NCBI RefSeq assembly: GCF_011761565.1
Contig: NZ_JAASRM010000001.1
Span: 2,170,139-2,234,138, forward strand
DNA: 64,000 nucleotides
Reading direction: 5' to 3'
DNA from: Rhizomicrobium palustre
GTDB lineage: Bacteria > Pseudomonadota > Alphaproteobacteria > Micropepsales > Micropepsaceae
Below, one piece after another: positions 43,958 to 52,827 of this stretch. The position numbers and the translations under genes are program-made. Numbering within the stretch: position 1 is the stretch's first letter; every line of letters starts with the position of its first letter. The notes under the pieces are model-generated. The model saw nothing but the letters and a program-made list of their open reading frames with translations. It was not told where the DNA came from and did no database searches.

Positions 43958-44310
43958 AGCGCGAGGCCCAACTCCGCTCGTTTCTTCTTGGAGAGCCCGG
44001 CCGCGATCAGGCCATGCGCGCGGGTGAGATAGGCCTTCAGCTCCTTAGCCCCCATGAGGTCCAGCTTGTCGAGCTGTATCCAGTGCGATTTGGCCAGATA
44101 GGGCGCAGGCGCGATGCCATCTTGCTGCGTCAGGATATGAAAGCTGTCATCGCTGACCTTGAAGGCGAGCGTTTGCGGGCGTTCTTCCATCGGCGAAAGC
44201 AGGGCAAACATTTTGCCGCCAACCTTGAACACATGCACGCCGCCCCATTGCACCACCGAACTCGTGGCCGGCAAGGAAAGGCAGAAGCGTTCGATCTCGG
44301 CATAACGCAT
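43954..44310 (-). CDS. MmcQ/YjbR family DNA-binding-like protein
   Basis: A 118-residue protein of the YjbR/CyaY-like fold: IERFCLSLPATSSVVQWGGVHVFKVGGKMFALLSP, LAFKVSDDSFHIL, APAPYLAKSHWIQLDKLDLMGAKELKAYLTRAHGLI. The family is small and cytosolic, with a DNA-binding-like surface but no defined function. The start at 44310 matches the family. It begins 4 bases after the stop of the YkvA-like gene. Confidence 0.85.
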   Translation of the reverse strand: MRYAEIERFCLSLPATSSVVQWGGVHVFKVGGKMFALLSPMEERPQTLAFKVSDDSFHILTQQDGIAPAPYLAKSHWIQLDKLDLMGAKELKAYLTRAHGLIAAGLSKKKRAELGLAL

Positions 44311-44314
44311 GGCG

Positions 44315-44656
44315 TCACTCCGCCAGGGGCGGCAGGCCGAGCGCGGCGCGTGCCTTCTGGCGGTGCTCGGAACGGATATGGCGTGCGACCAGTGCAATCA
44401 CGCCCGCCAGCACGGCGGCGTCGTCGGTATAGCCGAGCCCGGCGATGAAATCGGGAATGGCGTCGAAAGGGACTACGAAATAGGCGAGCGCCGCCAAGAG
44501 CATGCCGCGTACCCGCGAAGGCGTTTCGGGGTCGAAGGCACAGTAATAGGCTGCGGCCAGATCTTCAGCGAAGGGAATATGCCCGGCGACTTTGAGCAGC
44601 TTCTTCCAGAAGCCGGTTGTAACGGTTTTCTCGTTTGCGGAGAGCGCGTTTGCCAT
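44315..44656 (-). CDS. YkvA family protein (DUF1232)
   Basis: 113 residues. The DUF1232 core is LLAALAYFVVPFDAIPDFIAGLGYTDDAAVLAGVIALV (about residues 53-90), preceded by a charged helix. The YkvA domain is a short membrane-associated helical unit of unknown role. It is probably co-transcribed with the YjbR-type gene. Confidence 0.87.
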   Translation of the reverse strand: MANALSANEKTVTTGFWKKLLKVAGHIPFAEDLAAAYYCAFDPETPSRVRGMLLAALAYFVVPFDAIPDFIAGLGYTDDAAVLAGVIALVARHIRSEHRQKARAALGLPPLAE

Positions 44657-44693
44657 GGCCCATTCTCGGCAAGGCTGCGCGCCAGCGCAACTG

Positions 44694-44730
44694 ACAAAAA
44701 AGAAGGGGCGCCCGGATTTGAGCGCCCCTT
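44694..44730 (-). terminator. Terminator of the glutamate dehydrogenase gene
   Basis: AAGGGGCGC/GCGCCCCTT, 9-bp stem, then TCTTTTTT on the minus strand. Confidence 0.88.
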
Positions 44731-44749
44731 ACAGAAGATGTTTCTGGCT

Positions 44750-47700
44750 TTAGCGCGCGGCCAGCTCGTGAATCTGGCTTCCGGCCAAAGTCAGCCGTGC
44801 CACAGTCGCTTCGCCCGCCGAATCCAGCGCGGCGAGGAAGGATGTTGCCCGTGCCAAGGCCTCGCTATGGGTTTCAGCCCAGCGTGCCACGGCTTCCACG
44901 CCTGCCGCACGTCCTTTGCCTTCGGTCATGCCTTTGAGGGCTGCCGCGGCGAGGGCCCGTTGTCCGGCGAAGAGATCGTCGACAATGCGGCGGATGGCGA
45001 GGCGATCCCAATGTTCCCCACCGGTCAGGCGGCTCGCCTTGCCGCGCAGCTTGTCGAGGCCGACCGTCTTGCCGATGGCGAAATAAGCCCCCGCCACCAG
45101 ATCGAGATCGAGCCCTTGCGCATTCGCAAGCACGGCGATCTCCGGCAAGCCCGCGATGATCGAGAGCACGGCCGCATCCTCAGCCACATCATGCGGCGCG
45201 CCGCCTGCTTCAAGCTCGGCGATACGCGCTTGCGTGTCCTCGGCCTCATAGGGTGAAACCAAGGTCGAGAAGGTGCCCCGCAGGTTTTCCGCGGCCCCAC
45301 GATAAAGCGTCACCGCTTCGGCCAGATCGGCGCTCGGCGCAAGATTGGTGATGAACCACAGGCCCAAGCGGCGCAGAAGTTCGGTGATGGCGACATACAT
45401 GCTGGTCTGCAGCTTGGTGTCCATCTTGCGGTCGAGCGCGTCGATGCGCTGTTTCAACACCGTCAGACCAAAGGCACCATCGGCCACCGCAAAGGCGCGC
45501 ACCACGCGGGCGTCAGGTGTGCCGGACATTTCCTTCATGCGGGCGACGAACAAGGGACCTGCGAGATTGACGACGCGATTGGCGATCACATCTGTGATGA
45601 TTTCGCGTTTCAGGCGATGGCGGGAAAGCTCATCCTTAAAGCGTTCGGCCACTTCCGGGGGGAAGTACGCAGGCAAAGCGCGGGCGAAATAAGGATCGTC
45701 CGGCAGATCGGAGGCGATCAGCTCCGCTTTCAGGTCGAGCTTGGCATAGGCGAGCAGCACGGCGATTTCTGGCCGCGTCAGGCCTTTGCCAGCCTGGGCC
45801 CGCCGGCGCAGTTCGGCGTCATCGGGCAGGAACTCCACCGCGCGATCGAGCCGCCCGCGCTTTTCAAGGTCACGCATATAGCGGCCATAAGCATCGATAT
45901 CACGCGCGCCGCGGGCTTCGGCCACTGTGAGCGCCAGGGTCTGATCGTAATTATCCTTCAGCACCAGACGGGCAACTTCATCGGTCATTTCGGCGAGAAG
46001 CACATCGCGCTGCTCGGCGGTGATTTCTCCACGCCGCAGCGGCCCGCCCAGAAGGATTTTCAGATTGACCTCATGGTCGGAGGTGTCGACACCGGCTGAA
46101 TTGTCGATGGCATCGGTGTTGATGCGTCCGCCGCGATGCGCATATTCGATACGCCCAAGCTGGGTGAAGCCGAGATTAGCGCCTTCGCCCACGACCTTCA
46201 CCCGCAACTCTTGCCCGTTGATGCGGATAGCATCATTGGCGCGGTCGCCCGCTTCGCTATGGGTCTGGGTGGCAGCCTTGACGTAGGTGCCGATACCGCC
46301 GAGCCAGAGAAGATCGACCTCCGCTTTCAGAAGCGCCTTGATCACTTCGTTTGGCGTCGCCGTATCCTTCGAAAGTCCGGTGATGACTTTCATCTCGGGG
46401 GAAAGCGGCACTTCTTTCAGTGTGCGGGCGAATACGCCACCGCCTTGGCTGATGAGCGTCGTATCATAATCGGCCCAAGAGGACCGCGGTAGATCGAACA
46501 GGCGTTTGCGCTCCGCCCAGGCTTTGGCCGCATCGGGATTGGGATCGATGAAGATATGGCGGTGATCGAAAGCCGCCACCAGCCGCATGCATTTTGACAA
46601 AAGCGCGCCATTGCCGAAGACGTCGCCCGACATGTCGCCGACGCCAACCGCGGTGAAGGGCTCGCTCTGAACATCGCGGCCAAGCTCGCGGAAATGGCGT
46701 TTCACCGCTTCCCAGGCGCCGCGCGCGGTGATGCCCATCTTCTTATGGTCATAGCCATGGCTACCACCGGAAGCAAAGGCGTCGCCCAGCCAGAAGCCGC
46801 GTTCTTCGGCAATGCCATTGGCGATATCGGAAAAGGTTGCCGTGCCTTTGTCGGCAGCCACCACCAGATAAGGATCGTCTTCGTCGCGGCGCACTACCAA
46901 CTCAGGCGGGACCACGCTGCCATCGGGATTGAGATTGTCGGTCACATCCAACAGCGCATGGATGAAGGTCTTGTAGGCCGCGATGCCCGTCGACATGGTT
47001 TCTTCGCGATTGGGGTTGGGCGGCATTTGCTTGGGATAGAAGCCGCCCTTGGAGCCTACCGGCACGATGCAGGCGTTCTTCACCTGTTGGGCTTTTACTA
47101 GGCCTAGGACTTCGGTGCGGAAGTCTTCCTTGCGGTCGCTCCAGCGCAGGCCGCCGCGCGCCACCTTGCCGAAGCGCAGATGCACGCCTTCGACTTGCGG
47201 CGAATAGACAAAGATTTCCACCAGCGGGCGCGGCTGCGGCAGCTCATCGAGCTTGGATGAGGCGAGCTTGATGGAGAGGTAGGGTTTGGGCCGCCCGTCG
47301 GCTCCACGCTGATAGAAGTTCGTGCGCAGGACATTGGCGATGACATTGAAGAGGCGGCGCAGGATGCGATCGTCATCGAGGCTCTGCACATCATGCAGCG
47401 CGGCTTCGATCTTGTCGTGGAAGGCTTTCTCGATCTCGGCATCGGCATGTTCGGGCGAGAGGCGGGCATGGAAAAGCCCCACCAGCATCCGCGCGATATC
47501 GGGATTACGGCAGAGGGCGTGCTCCATGTAATCCTGGCTGAAGGGGATCGCCGCTTGGCGCAGGAATTTGGCCGCAGCGCGCAAGATGGTGATATCGCGC
47601 CAGGCAAGGCCTGCGGCGATGATCAGTCGGTTGAAACCATCGCTTTCGGCCTGGCCGGCCGCAACGGCATGGAAGGCGGCTTCCAGAAGCGGCTTGATCG

Positions 47701-49519
47701 CGGGCACATCGGCGACGGCCTGATCGGCGCGCTCCATCACGAAGTCGAGCATGAAGGCCTCGCCCGCTTCGAAATAATGCGGATAGGCATCTTCTGCGAT
47801 GACATTGAGGCCGAAATTCTCGAAGACCGGCAAAGAGACGCTTAAGGGGAGTGCTGGTCCGAGACCGAAGAGCTTGATGCGCAGCCTTTGTTTGCTTTCG
47901 TCCTTCTTCTGGCTGACGCGCGCCTCGATGGCGGGCTTGCGGCCGGACTTCGCGAGGTTTTCAAGGGTTGCGATATCCTCGGCCCCTTCTTCGGGGCCGA
48001 AGGCATCGCGGTAGCGCAAGGAAATGCCGGAGATTGTCCCGGCGAAACGCTGATGGCCCTCGATGTCGCCATAGCGCGCGCGCAACTCCTCCAGATAACC
48101 GTCTTCCCAGGTGCGCACCGCAAGGCTCATCTTTTCCTCGATGGCGGCGATGTCGAGATTTTGCGGTACGCCATTATCGAGGCTGATGGCATAGACAATG
48201 CGGGCGAGCACCGATCCCGAAAGGCTCGGCTCGGAGGCCATCGGCTCGCCGCCCAGTGCGCGCGCCAGGATCGCCTGCAGCTTCTCATGCACCATACCGT
48301 CATAGCGCTCGCGGGGAACGAACACGATTGCCGCCGCAAACCGCTCGAAGCGGTCGAAGCGCAAGAACAGCTTCAGCTTGGGCCGCTCGTTGAGGCGCAG
48401 CATGCCGCGCGCGGTGGTGTAAAGCTCGTCCTGCGAAATCTGGAACAGCTCGTCGCGCGGGAAACTATCGATGATATGGGCGAGCGATTTGCCGTCATGG
48501 CTGCCGGGCGGAAATCCGGCCCTCGTCATCACGCTTTCGGTCTTGAAGCGCAGCAGCGGGATATCACGCGGGGTGAGGTTATAGGCGCCGGCCGTGAAGA
48601 GGCCGACGAAACGGCGCTCACCGATGAAGCGACCCTCGCTATCGAAGCGCTTGACCCCGATGTAATCCATCGCGACACGGCGGTGGACCAGACTCTTCAT
48701 ATTGGATTTGGTGATGATGAGCGGCGAGGGTTCGAGCAGGAACTGCTTCAGCGAGGCCGAGATGGTGAAGTCATCTGCGGTATAGCGCACCACGCGCGCG
48801 GAGCGGTCGGACAAGACGCCCAGGCCGGAGCCGTCAATCGGGGCCAGTGCGGCATGGCCGTTTTCGTCATAGCGATAATCGCGGCAGCCCAGGAAGGTGA
48901 AATGGTTGTCGGCCAGCCATTCCAGGAAGGCGATGGCTTCGCTCACCTCTTGGGCGGGGGCACGCGAGGGCGCCGATTTCAACTCGTCCAGCGCATCGGC
49001 AAGGCGATCCTGCATCGGATGCCAATCGCGCACCGCAAGGCGCACTTGCGTGAAAATCTGCTCTGCGCTGGCGATCAACGCGTCTCGGTATTCCACGCCG
49101 ACGATAAGGTCGAGCACGATGATGATGATCGAGGTCGGCTTGCCCGCGATGGTCATGATCGGATGAAAGACCGCGCGGACCGAATGGCCTTGGCTCGCCA
49201 CCCCCGCCATCAGGGAGTCGAAGAGGAACGGCGCGTCATCATTGATGGCGACCAGGACCGTCTCTTTGGTCTTATAGACGGGGTCTTTCTCGGCCGGATC
49301 GATCAGCGCGACGAGGCTTTCTTTTTCGCGCGGTTCCGTTTTGGCGAGGACCTGTTTGGCCAGCGCGACGAGTTCTTCGGGCTGAAAACGTTCTAGATCT
49401 TCACTCGCCGCATTCCGCGTCAGGGCCTCAAGGAAGCGCTTGAGAGCGTCATTGTCGCCGGCATGTTCGAGGCAGCGAGAGAGAAAGGCTTGGTTCGTTG
49501 GGGAAGCGGCACGCGCCAT
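44750..49519 (-). CDS. gdhZ: NAD-specific glutamate dehydrogenase, large (GDH-180) type
   Basis: 1,589 residues, the length of the L-GDH180 class. The long N-terminal region holds ACT-like regulatory units (VLVAINDDAPFLFDSLMAGVASQGHSVRAVFHPIM near residue 90). The catalytic part has KVARGGLRWSDRKEDFRTEVLGLVKAQQVKNACIVPVGSKGGFYPK near 790, TATFSDIANGIAEERGFWLGDAFASGGSHGYDHKKMGITARGAWE near 890 and VGVGDMSGDVFGNGAL near 955. It oxidises glutamate to 2-oxoglutarate and ammonia with NAD, feeding the sucAB step. The Caulobacter orthologue GdhZ also helps time cell division; this is inferred, not shown here. The gene is monocistronic with its own terminator. Confidence 0.96.
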   Translation of the reverse strand: MARAASPTNQAFLSRCLEHAGDNDALKRFLEALTRNAASEDLERFQPEELVALAKQVLAKTEPREKESLVALIDPAEKDPVYKTKETVLVAINDDAPFLFDSLMAGVASQGHSVRAVFHPIMTIAGKPTSIIIIVLDLIVGVEYRDALIASAEQIFTQVRLAVRDWHPMQDRLADALDELKSAPSRAPAQEVSEAIAFLEWLADNHFTFLGCRDYRYDENGHAALAPIDGSGLGVLSDRSARVVRYTADDFTISASLKQFLLEPSPLIITKSNMKSLVHRRVAMDYIGVKRFDSEGRFIGERRFVGLFTAGAYNLTPRDIPLLRFKTESVMTRAGFPPGSHDGKSLAHIIDSFPRDELFQISQDELYTTARGMLRLNERPKLKLFLRFDRFERFAAAIVFVPRERYDGMVHEKLQAILARALGGEPMASEPSLSGSVLARIVYAISLDNGVPQNLDIAAIEEKMSLAVRTWEDGYLEELRARYGDIEGHQRFAGTISGISLRYRDAFGPEEGAEDIATLENLAKSGRKPAIEARVSQKKDESKQRLRIKLFGLGPALPLSVSLPVFENFGLNVIAEDAYPHYFEAGEAFMLDFVMERADQAVADVPAIKPLLEAAFHAVAAGQAESDGFNRLIIAAGLAWRDITILRAAAKFLRQAAIPFSQDYMEHALCRNPDIARMLVGLFHARLSPEHADAEIEKAFHDKIEAALHDVQSLDDDRILRRLFNVIANVLRTNFYQRGADGRPKPYLSIKLASSKLDELPQPRPLVEIFVYSPQVEGVHLRFGKVARGGLRWSDRKEDFRTEVLGLVKAQQVKNACIVPVGSKGGFYPKQMPPNPNREETMSTGIAAYKTFIHALLDVTDNLNPDGSVVPPELVVRRDEDDPYLVVAADKGTATFSDIANGIAEERGFWLGDAFASGGSHGYDHKKMGITARGAWEAVKRHFRELGRDVQSEPFTAVGVGDMSGDVFGNGALLSKCMRLVAAFDHRHIFIDPNPDAAKAWAERKRLFDLPRSSWADYDTTLISQGGGVFARTLKEVPLSPEMKVITGLSKDTATPNEVIKALLKAEVDLLWLGGIGTYVKAATQTHSEAGDRANDAIRINGQELRVKVVGEGANLGFTQLGRIEYAHRGGRINTDAIDNSAGVDTSDHEVNLKILLGGPLRRGEITAEQRDVLLAEMTDEVARLVLKDNYDQTLALTVAEARGARDIDAYGRYMRDLEKRGRLDRAVEFLPDDAELRRRAQAGKGLTRPEIAVLLAYAKLDLKAELIASDLPDDPYFARALPAYFPPEVAERFKDELSRHRLKREIITDVIANRVVNLAGPLFVARMKEMSGTPDARVVRAFAVADGAFGLTVLKQRIDALDRKMDTKLQTSMYVAITELLRRLGLWFITNLAPSADLAEAVTLYRGAAENLRGTFSTLVSPYEAEDTQARIAELEAGGAPHDVAEDAAVLSIIAGLPEIAVLANAQGLDLDLVAGAYFAIGKTVGLDKLRGKASRLTGGEHWDRLAIRRIVDDLFAGQRALAAAALKGMTEGKGRAAGVEAVARWAETHSEALARATSFLAALDSAGEATVARLTLAGSQIHELAAR

Positions 49520-49585
49520 GGCAACCTGTTCGAAGCATTTGCTTCGCCCAGTCTAAGCCGTGAAGATAAATGAATACAGAAGCGC

Positions 49586-50260
49586 TTACGGGAGCGAGAG
49601 CATGGCAGGCTTGCTTTGCGTGCCTGTCAGACGTTCATACAAAGCGGCTGCCCCAGCGATGGTCGCACCCAATACGAGAGTTGAGAGGCTCAGCCAAATC
49701 CCGCCTGCATAAGGCTTCAAAAGACAGGCTGCTGCCGAAAGCAAGGTGGTCGGCGCAAGAAACAGCATCAGAGCCGCGCGGTCCCGCAACAAATACGCGA
49801 TAGCAAGCGCCGGAACCGCCGTGAAGGTCAACGCCGCCACTGCAGGCGTTCCAACGGGCAAGGCCAAAAATGCGCCAGAGCCCCAGGCGAAGCCGGCGAA
49901 AAGAAGGATCGCGCTGAGATCTTTGGCAAAAGTTTTGAGGCTTTCGCGTTCGAAGGGCTGGCGCATGGCGTGGCGATAGGCGGCCAGGATGGCGATCGAT
50001 ACCGCGCACACAAATCCGCACCACAGAAGTTGCGGCGCCGCGCTGACCTCTACCGAGAGGCCGATGGTCAACACGCAGAGGATCGGCAGGGTCATGCCTG
50101 CATACATGCTGCGCCCGAGAATATTGGCGAGACGTGCCGTCTCTTCCGCCTCGGCATGCAGTGTTTTCAGCTTGGCGATGGCATGGCCGCGCAGTTCCGG
50201 CTTGGCGGTCTTCTTCTGCTGTTCCGCTGAGGTGGGGAACAGTTTTAAGATTGCGACCAT
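49586..50260 (-). CDS. Multi-pass membrane protein of unknown function
   Basis: 224 residues. A cytosolic ~50-residue helical N-terminus (AIAKLKTLHAEAEETARLANILGRSMYAG) is followed by about six transmembrane helices and a short tail. It resembles the membrane module of sensor kinases without any kinase domain. The ATG at 50260 lies 5 bases after GGAGG, which overlaps the upstream GTG, so the longer ORF is rejected. A TTAA-N7-TTAA box lies 51-65 bases upstream, suggesting cell-cycle (CtrA) control. Confidence 0.7.
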   Translation of the reverse strand: MVAILKLFPTSAEQQKKTAKPELRGHAIAKLKTLHAEAEETARLANILGRSMYAGMTLPILCVLTIGLSVEVSAAPQLLWCGFVCAVSIAILAAYRHAMRQPFERESLKTFAKDLSAILLFAGFAWGSGAFLALPVGTPAVAALTFTAVPALAIAYLLRDRAALMLFLAPTTLLSAAACLLKPYAGGIWLSLSTLVLGATIAGAAALYERLTGTQSKPAMLSLP

Positions 50261-50310
50261 CTGGCCCTCCACCGCGGGGAATGTCCTGGCGCTAGCCTCG
50301 ATTGAGACGA

Positions 50311-50325
50311 TTAAAATTCGCTTAA
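50311..50325. promoter_or_regulatory. CtrA-type box
   Basis: TTAA-AATTCGC-TTAA, an exact match to the TTAA-N7-TTAA consensus of the alphaproteobacterial cell-cycle regulator CtrA. Its right half is shared with the palindrome that follows. Confidence 0.5.
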
Positions 50326-50339
50326 TAGGGCCCTATTAA
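50322..50339. promoter_or_regulatory. Perfect 18-bp palindrome
   Basis: TTAATAGGG/CCCTATTAA between the divergent membrane-protein and cupin genes. Possible operator. Confidence 0.5.
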
Positions 50340-50514
50340 CTGATTCGGCCCGTCAAGATGACAGTTTCTTTGCAGGGTTGTTCCCGCTTCAGCCGATCTA
50401 TGGCGCCGCGGTGTCCCGGAAGCTGGCGTTGATGCGGAAAAAAGGTATACGGCGAGAGCCTTTAACCGCCGGTCCCTAAGAGGTGAGGCGGGGCGATACG
50501 TAGGAGTACTGACA

Positions 50515-50937
50515 ATGACCGAAGCTGACCGTCTCATCGCCGAGCTTGGGCTTCAGCCGCATCCCGAAGGCGGCCACTACCGTCAAATCTTCAAAGATGA
50601 GCCGGGGCCGGACGGGCGCGCGCGCTCGACCGCGATCTATTACCTTTTGAAAGCTGGAGAGGTCTCGCGTCCGCACCGCATCGATGCTGTCGAGATCTGG
50701 CATTATTATCGCGGCGCCCCGCTCGAGCTGTCGATCAAGCCGGAAGGCGGCGAGCTGATCCATCACCGTCTCGGGGCCGATATCGAAGCTGGTGAGCGTC
50801 CGCAGATCGTTGTGCCGCCCCATGGCTGGCAGGCGGCCCGCTCGCTTGGCGATTATACCCTTGTGGGCTGCACGGTTGCGCCAGGCTTCCTCTTTGAAAC
50901 CTTCGAAATGGCCCCGCCGGAGTTTGAACTGAAATAG
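50515..50937 (+). CDS. Cupin-fold protein, DUF985 family
   Basis: A 140-residue protein: MTEADRLIAELGLQPHPEGGHYRQIFKDE, STAIYYLLKAGEVSRPHRIDAVEIWHYYRGAPLEL, VVPPHGWQAARSLGDYTLVGCTVAPGFLFETFEM. This is the full DUF985 cupin pattern, with His/Glu residues (HRID..EIWHYY) in the barrel where cupins bind metal or ligand. No reaction is known. Single gene. Confidence 0.9.
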   Translation: MTEADRLIAELGLQPHPEGGHYRQIFKDEPGPDGRARSTAIYYLLKAGEVSRPHRIDAVEIWHYYRGAPLELSIKPEGGELIHHRLGADIEAGERPQIVVPPHGWQAARSLGDYTLVGCTVAPGFLFETFEMAPPEFELK

Positions 50938-50948
50938 TTTTTTTAGTT

Positions 50949-51021
50949 CGTCATGGCCGGGCTCCGACCCGGCCATCTCGCAACGAGAGTCTGGATGGCC
51001 GGGTCAAGCCCGGCCATGACG
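50949..51021. repeat. Palindromic intergenic repeat, CGTCATGGCC family (copy 3)
   Basis: Outer arms CGTCATGGCCGGGCT/AGCCCGGCCATGACG are perfect (15 bp); two inner GGCCGGG hairpins lie inside. The right arm encodes the last five residues and stop of the halogenase gene. Confidence 0.8.
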
Positions 51022-52590
51022 GTTTGAGATCACCGTCACCCCTGTTGCCACATTGGCTTGCAGATTGGCGGCACAATGTGTGTCGATGAAGGCTTGGTGG
51101 CTTGGCATGGCTTCGGCGGCGCGTGCCACCACAGTCTTTATATCTGCGAGATTGGCGAGGATCTTCTCAGGGTCGAGACTATCGACCAGGGGATCATATT
51201 TACGCGGGCGCATGCCTTGGCCGATCATCACGAACAGCCAGCTCTGCACGGGGAAGAGTTCGGTATCCTCGCGCAGGATGCGGCCATGGCTGAGGAAGAG
51301 ATCGGCTTTCTCGGCAAGGCTGTCCGGGAAGGCTATGGAGCGACAATGCTCCCAGAACGGCCCTTCGCGCATCGTCTGGGTGTAGTGCAGCAGAAGAAAA
51401 TCGCGCACCCGCGAAAACTCGAAATCCAAAATCTTATTATAGCGATCGATATCGGCCTGTTCAAAATCGCGGTCGGGAAAGAATTTGAGCAGCATCGCGA
51501 TGCCGCGCTGGATGAGATGGATACTGGTGGATTCCAACGGCTCGAGGAAACCCGCCGACAGGCCTAGCGCGACGCAATTCTTCTCCCAGATTTTTTTGCG
51601 CTTGCCGGTGACAAAGCGTTGGGGCAGGGGCTCGGAAATCACTTTGCCATCGAGATTTTTGAACAGCTCGGCATGGGCATCGTCATCGCGCATAAAGCCG
51701 CTGCAATAGACGAGCCCATTGCCGATGCGATGCTGCAAGGGGATGCGCCACTGCCAACCTGCCTCGCGCGCTGTGGAAAGGGTGAACGGCGCAGGCGGTC
51801 CGGTGCGTTCGGTCGCCACCGCGAGCGCGCGATCACACGGCAGCCAGCAGCGCCAATCCTCATAGCCCGCCTTCAAGGTCTCTTCGATCAAAAGCCCGCG
51901 AAAGCCACTGCAATCCAGGAAGAGATCGCCTTCTATCTTCTCTCCGTTCTCTAACACCAACGCGTCAATGAAGCCGTCATCATGCTGTTTCACCTCGCGT
52001 ACCATGCCTTCGTGGCGCACGACCCCGCGCGCTTCGGCAAAGACGCGCAGATAGCGTGCGAACTCCGTGGCATCGAAATGTAGGGCATAGGTGATCTTGT
52101 TGAGCGGTGTGTTGGGGGCATGCACGGGGCGCATGAATTTGCCTTCGCGCGCCGCCACGGCCTGCATGGAATATTCCTCCAGCCGGTCCGCTTTTCCCTC
52201 CAGCATCATCTTCAGCCAATAGGAAGAGAACGCGATGGAGCCCATGCCGAAACCGGTCGGCCCGAAGGGATGAAAATAGAAGGAGCCCTTCTTGGTCCAA
52301 TCGCGAAAGCCGATGCCGAGTTTAAAGGTGGCTTTCAGGCGGGCGACGATTTCGTCCTCGTCGATCCCCAGGACGCGCAAAAAATCCATGATCGGCGGAA
52401 TGGTGGCTTCGCCCACCCCCACCGTGCCGATGCGTTCGGATTCGATCAGGGTGATGGCGACGCCCAAAGGGCCCAGGAATTTGGAAAGGCTGGCGGCCGC
52501 CATCCATCCGGCGGTACCGCCGCCCAGGATCACCACCCTCTGGATAGGCTTGCCTGACACCGAAATGGCCCCTGAGATCACAGCCGCCAT
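51004..52590 (-). CDS. Flavin-dependent tryptophan halogenase family protein
   Basis: A 528-residue FAD-dependent halogenase-like protein. It has the FAD loop VVILGGGTAGWMAA (about 19-32), Lys90 in TFKLGIGFRDW at the position of the catalytic lysine of PrnA, the halogenase signature GWQWRIP (279-284) that blocks monooxygenation, and GFLEPLEST with Glu353. It would use FADH2, halide and O2 and needs a flavin reductase in trans. The substrate cannot be predicted; many alphaproteobacterial relatives act on unknown, sometimes indole-like or peptide substrates. No TonB receptor, SapC or biosynthetic genes are adjacent. The last codons (RHGRA, stop) come from a palindromic repeat. Confidence 0.9.
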   Translation of the reverse strand: MAAVISGAISVSGKPIQRVVILGGGTAGWMAAASLSKFLGPLGVAITLIESERIGTVGVGEATIPPIMDFLRVLGIDEDEIVARLKATFKLGIGFRDWTKKGSFYFHPFGPTGFGMGSIAFSSYWLKMMLEGKADRLEEYSMQAVAAREGKFMRPVHAPNTPLNKITYALHFDATEFARYLRVFAEARGVVRHEGMVREVKQHDDGFIDALVLENGEKIEGDLFLDCSGFRGLLIEETLKAGYEDWRCWLPCDRALAVATERTGPPAPFTLSTAREAGWQWRIPLQHRIGNGLVYCSGFMRDDDAHAELFKNLDGKVISEPLPQRFVTGKRKKIWEKNCVALGLSAGFLEPLESTSIHLIQRGIAMLLKFFPDRDFEQADIDRYNKILDFEFSRVRDFLLLHYTQTMREGPFWEHCRSIAFPDSLAEKADLFLSHGRILREDTELFPVQSWLFVMIGQGMRPRKYDPLVDSLDPEKILANLADIKTVVARAAEAMPSHQAFIDTHCAANLQANVATGVTVISNRHGRA

Positions 52591-52827
52591 CTTAACGAAG
52601 ATGCGCGGTTCCGCGAGCGGGTTGTATTTTTATAATTGCAGTAATTCTAAATCGTGTTCTATAAAGGTCGAGTGGACGCGCGCTCGAGGGCCGCGACGCG
52701 ACAATCGGAAAAATTCGGGCGGGGAAACCCGCGAAACACGCATGCGGCTCCGTATGAAGGCGGCGCTGCGTGAGGAACCAATCGCGCTGGCCTCTACAGG
52801 CGAGGAAGGCGCGCCGGGGGGAAGAGT

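Noticed and set aside
47888-49396. 502-codon plus-strand ORF opposite the glutamate dehydrogenase
   Set aside because: Shadow frame within a fully recognised 1,589-residue gene.
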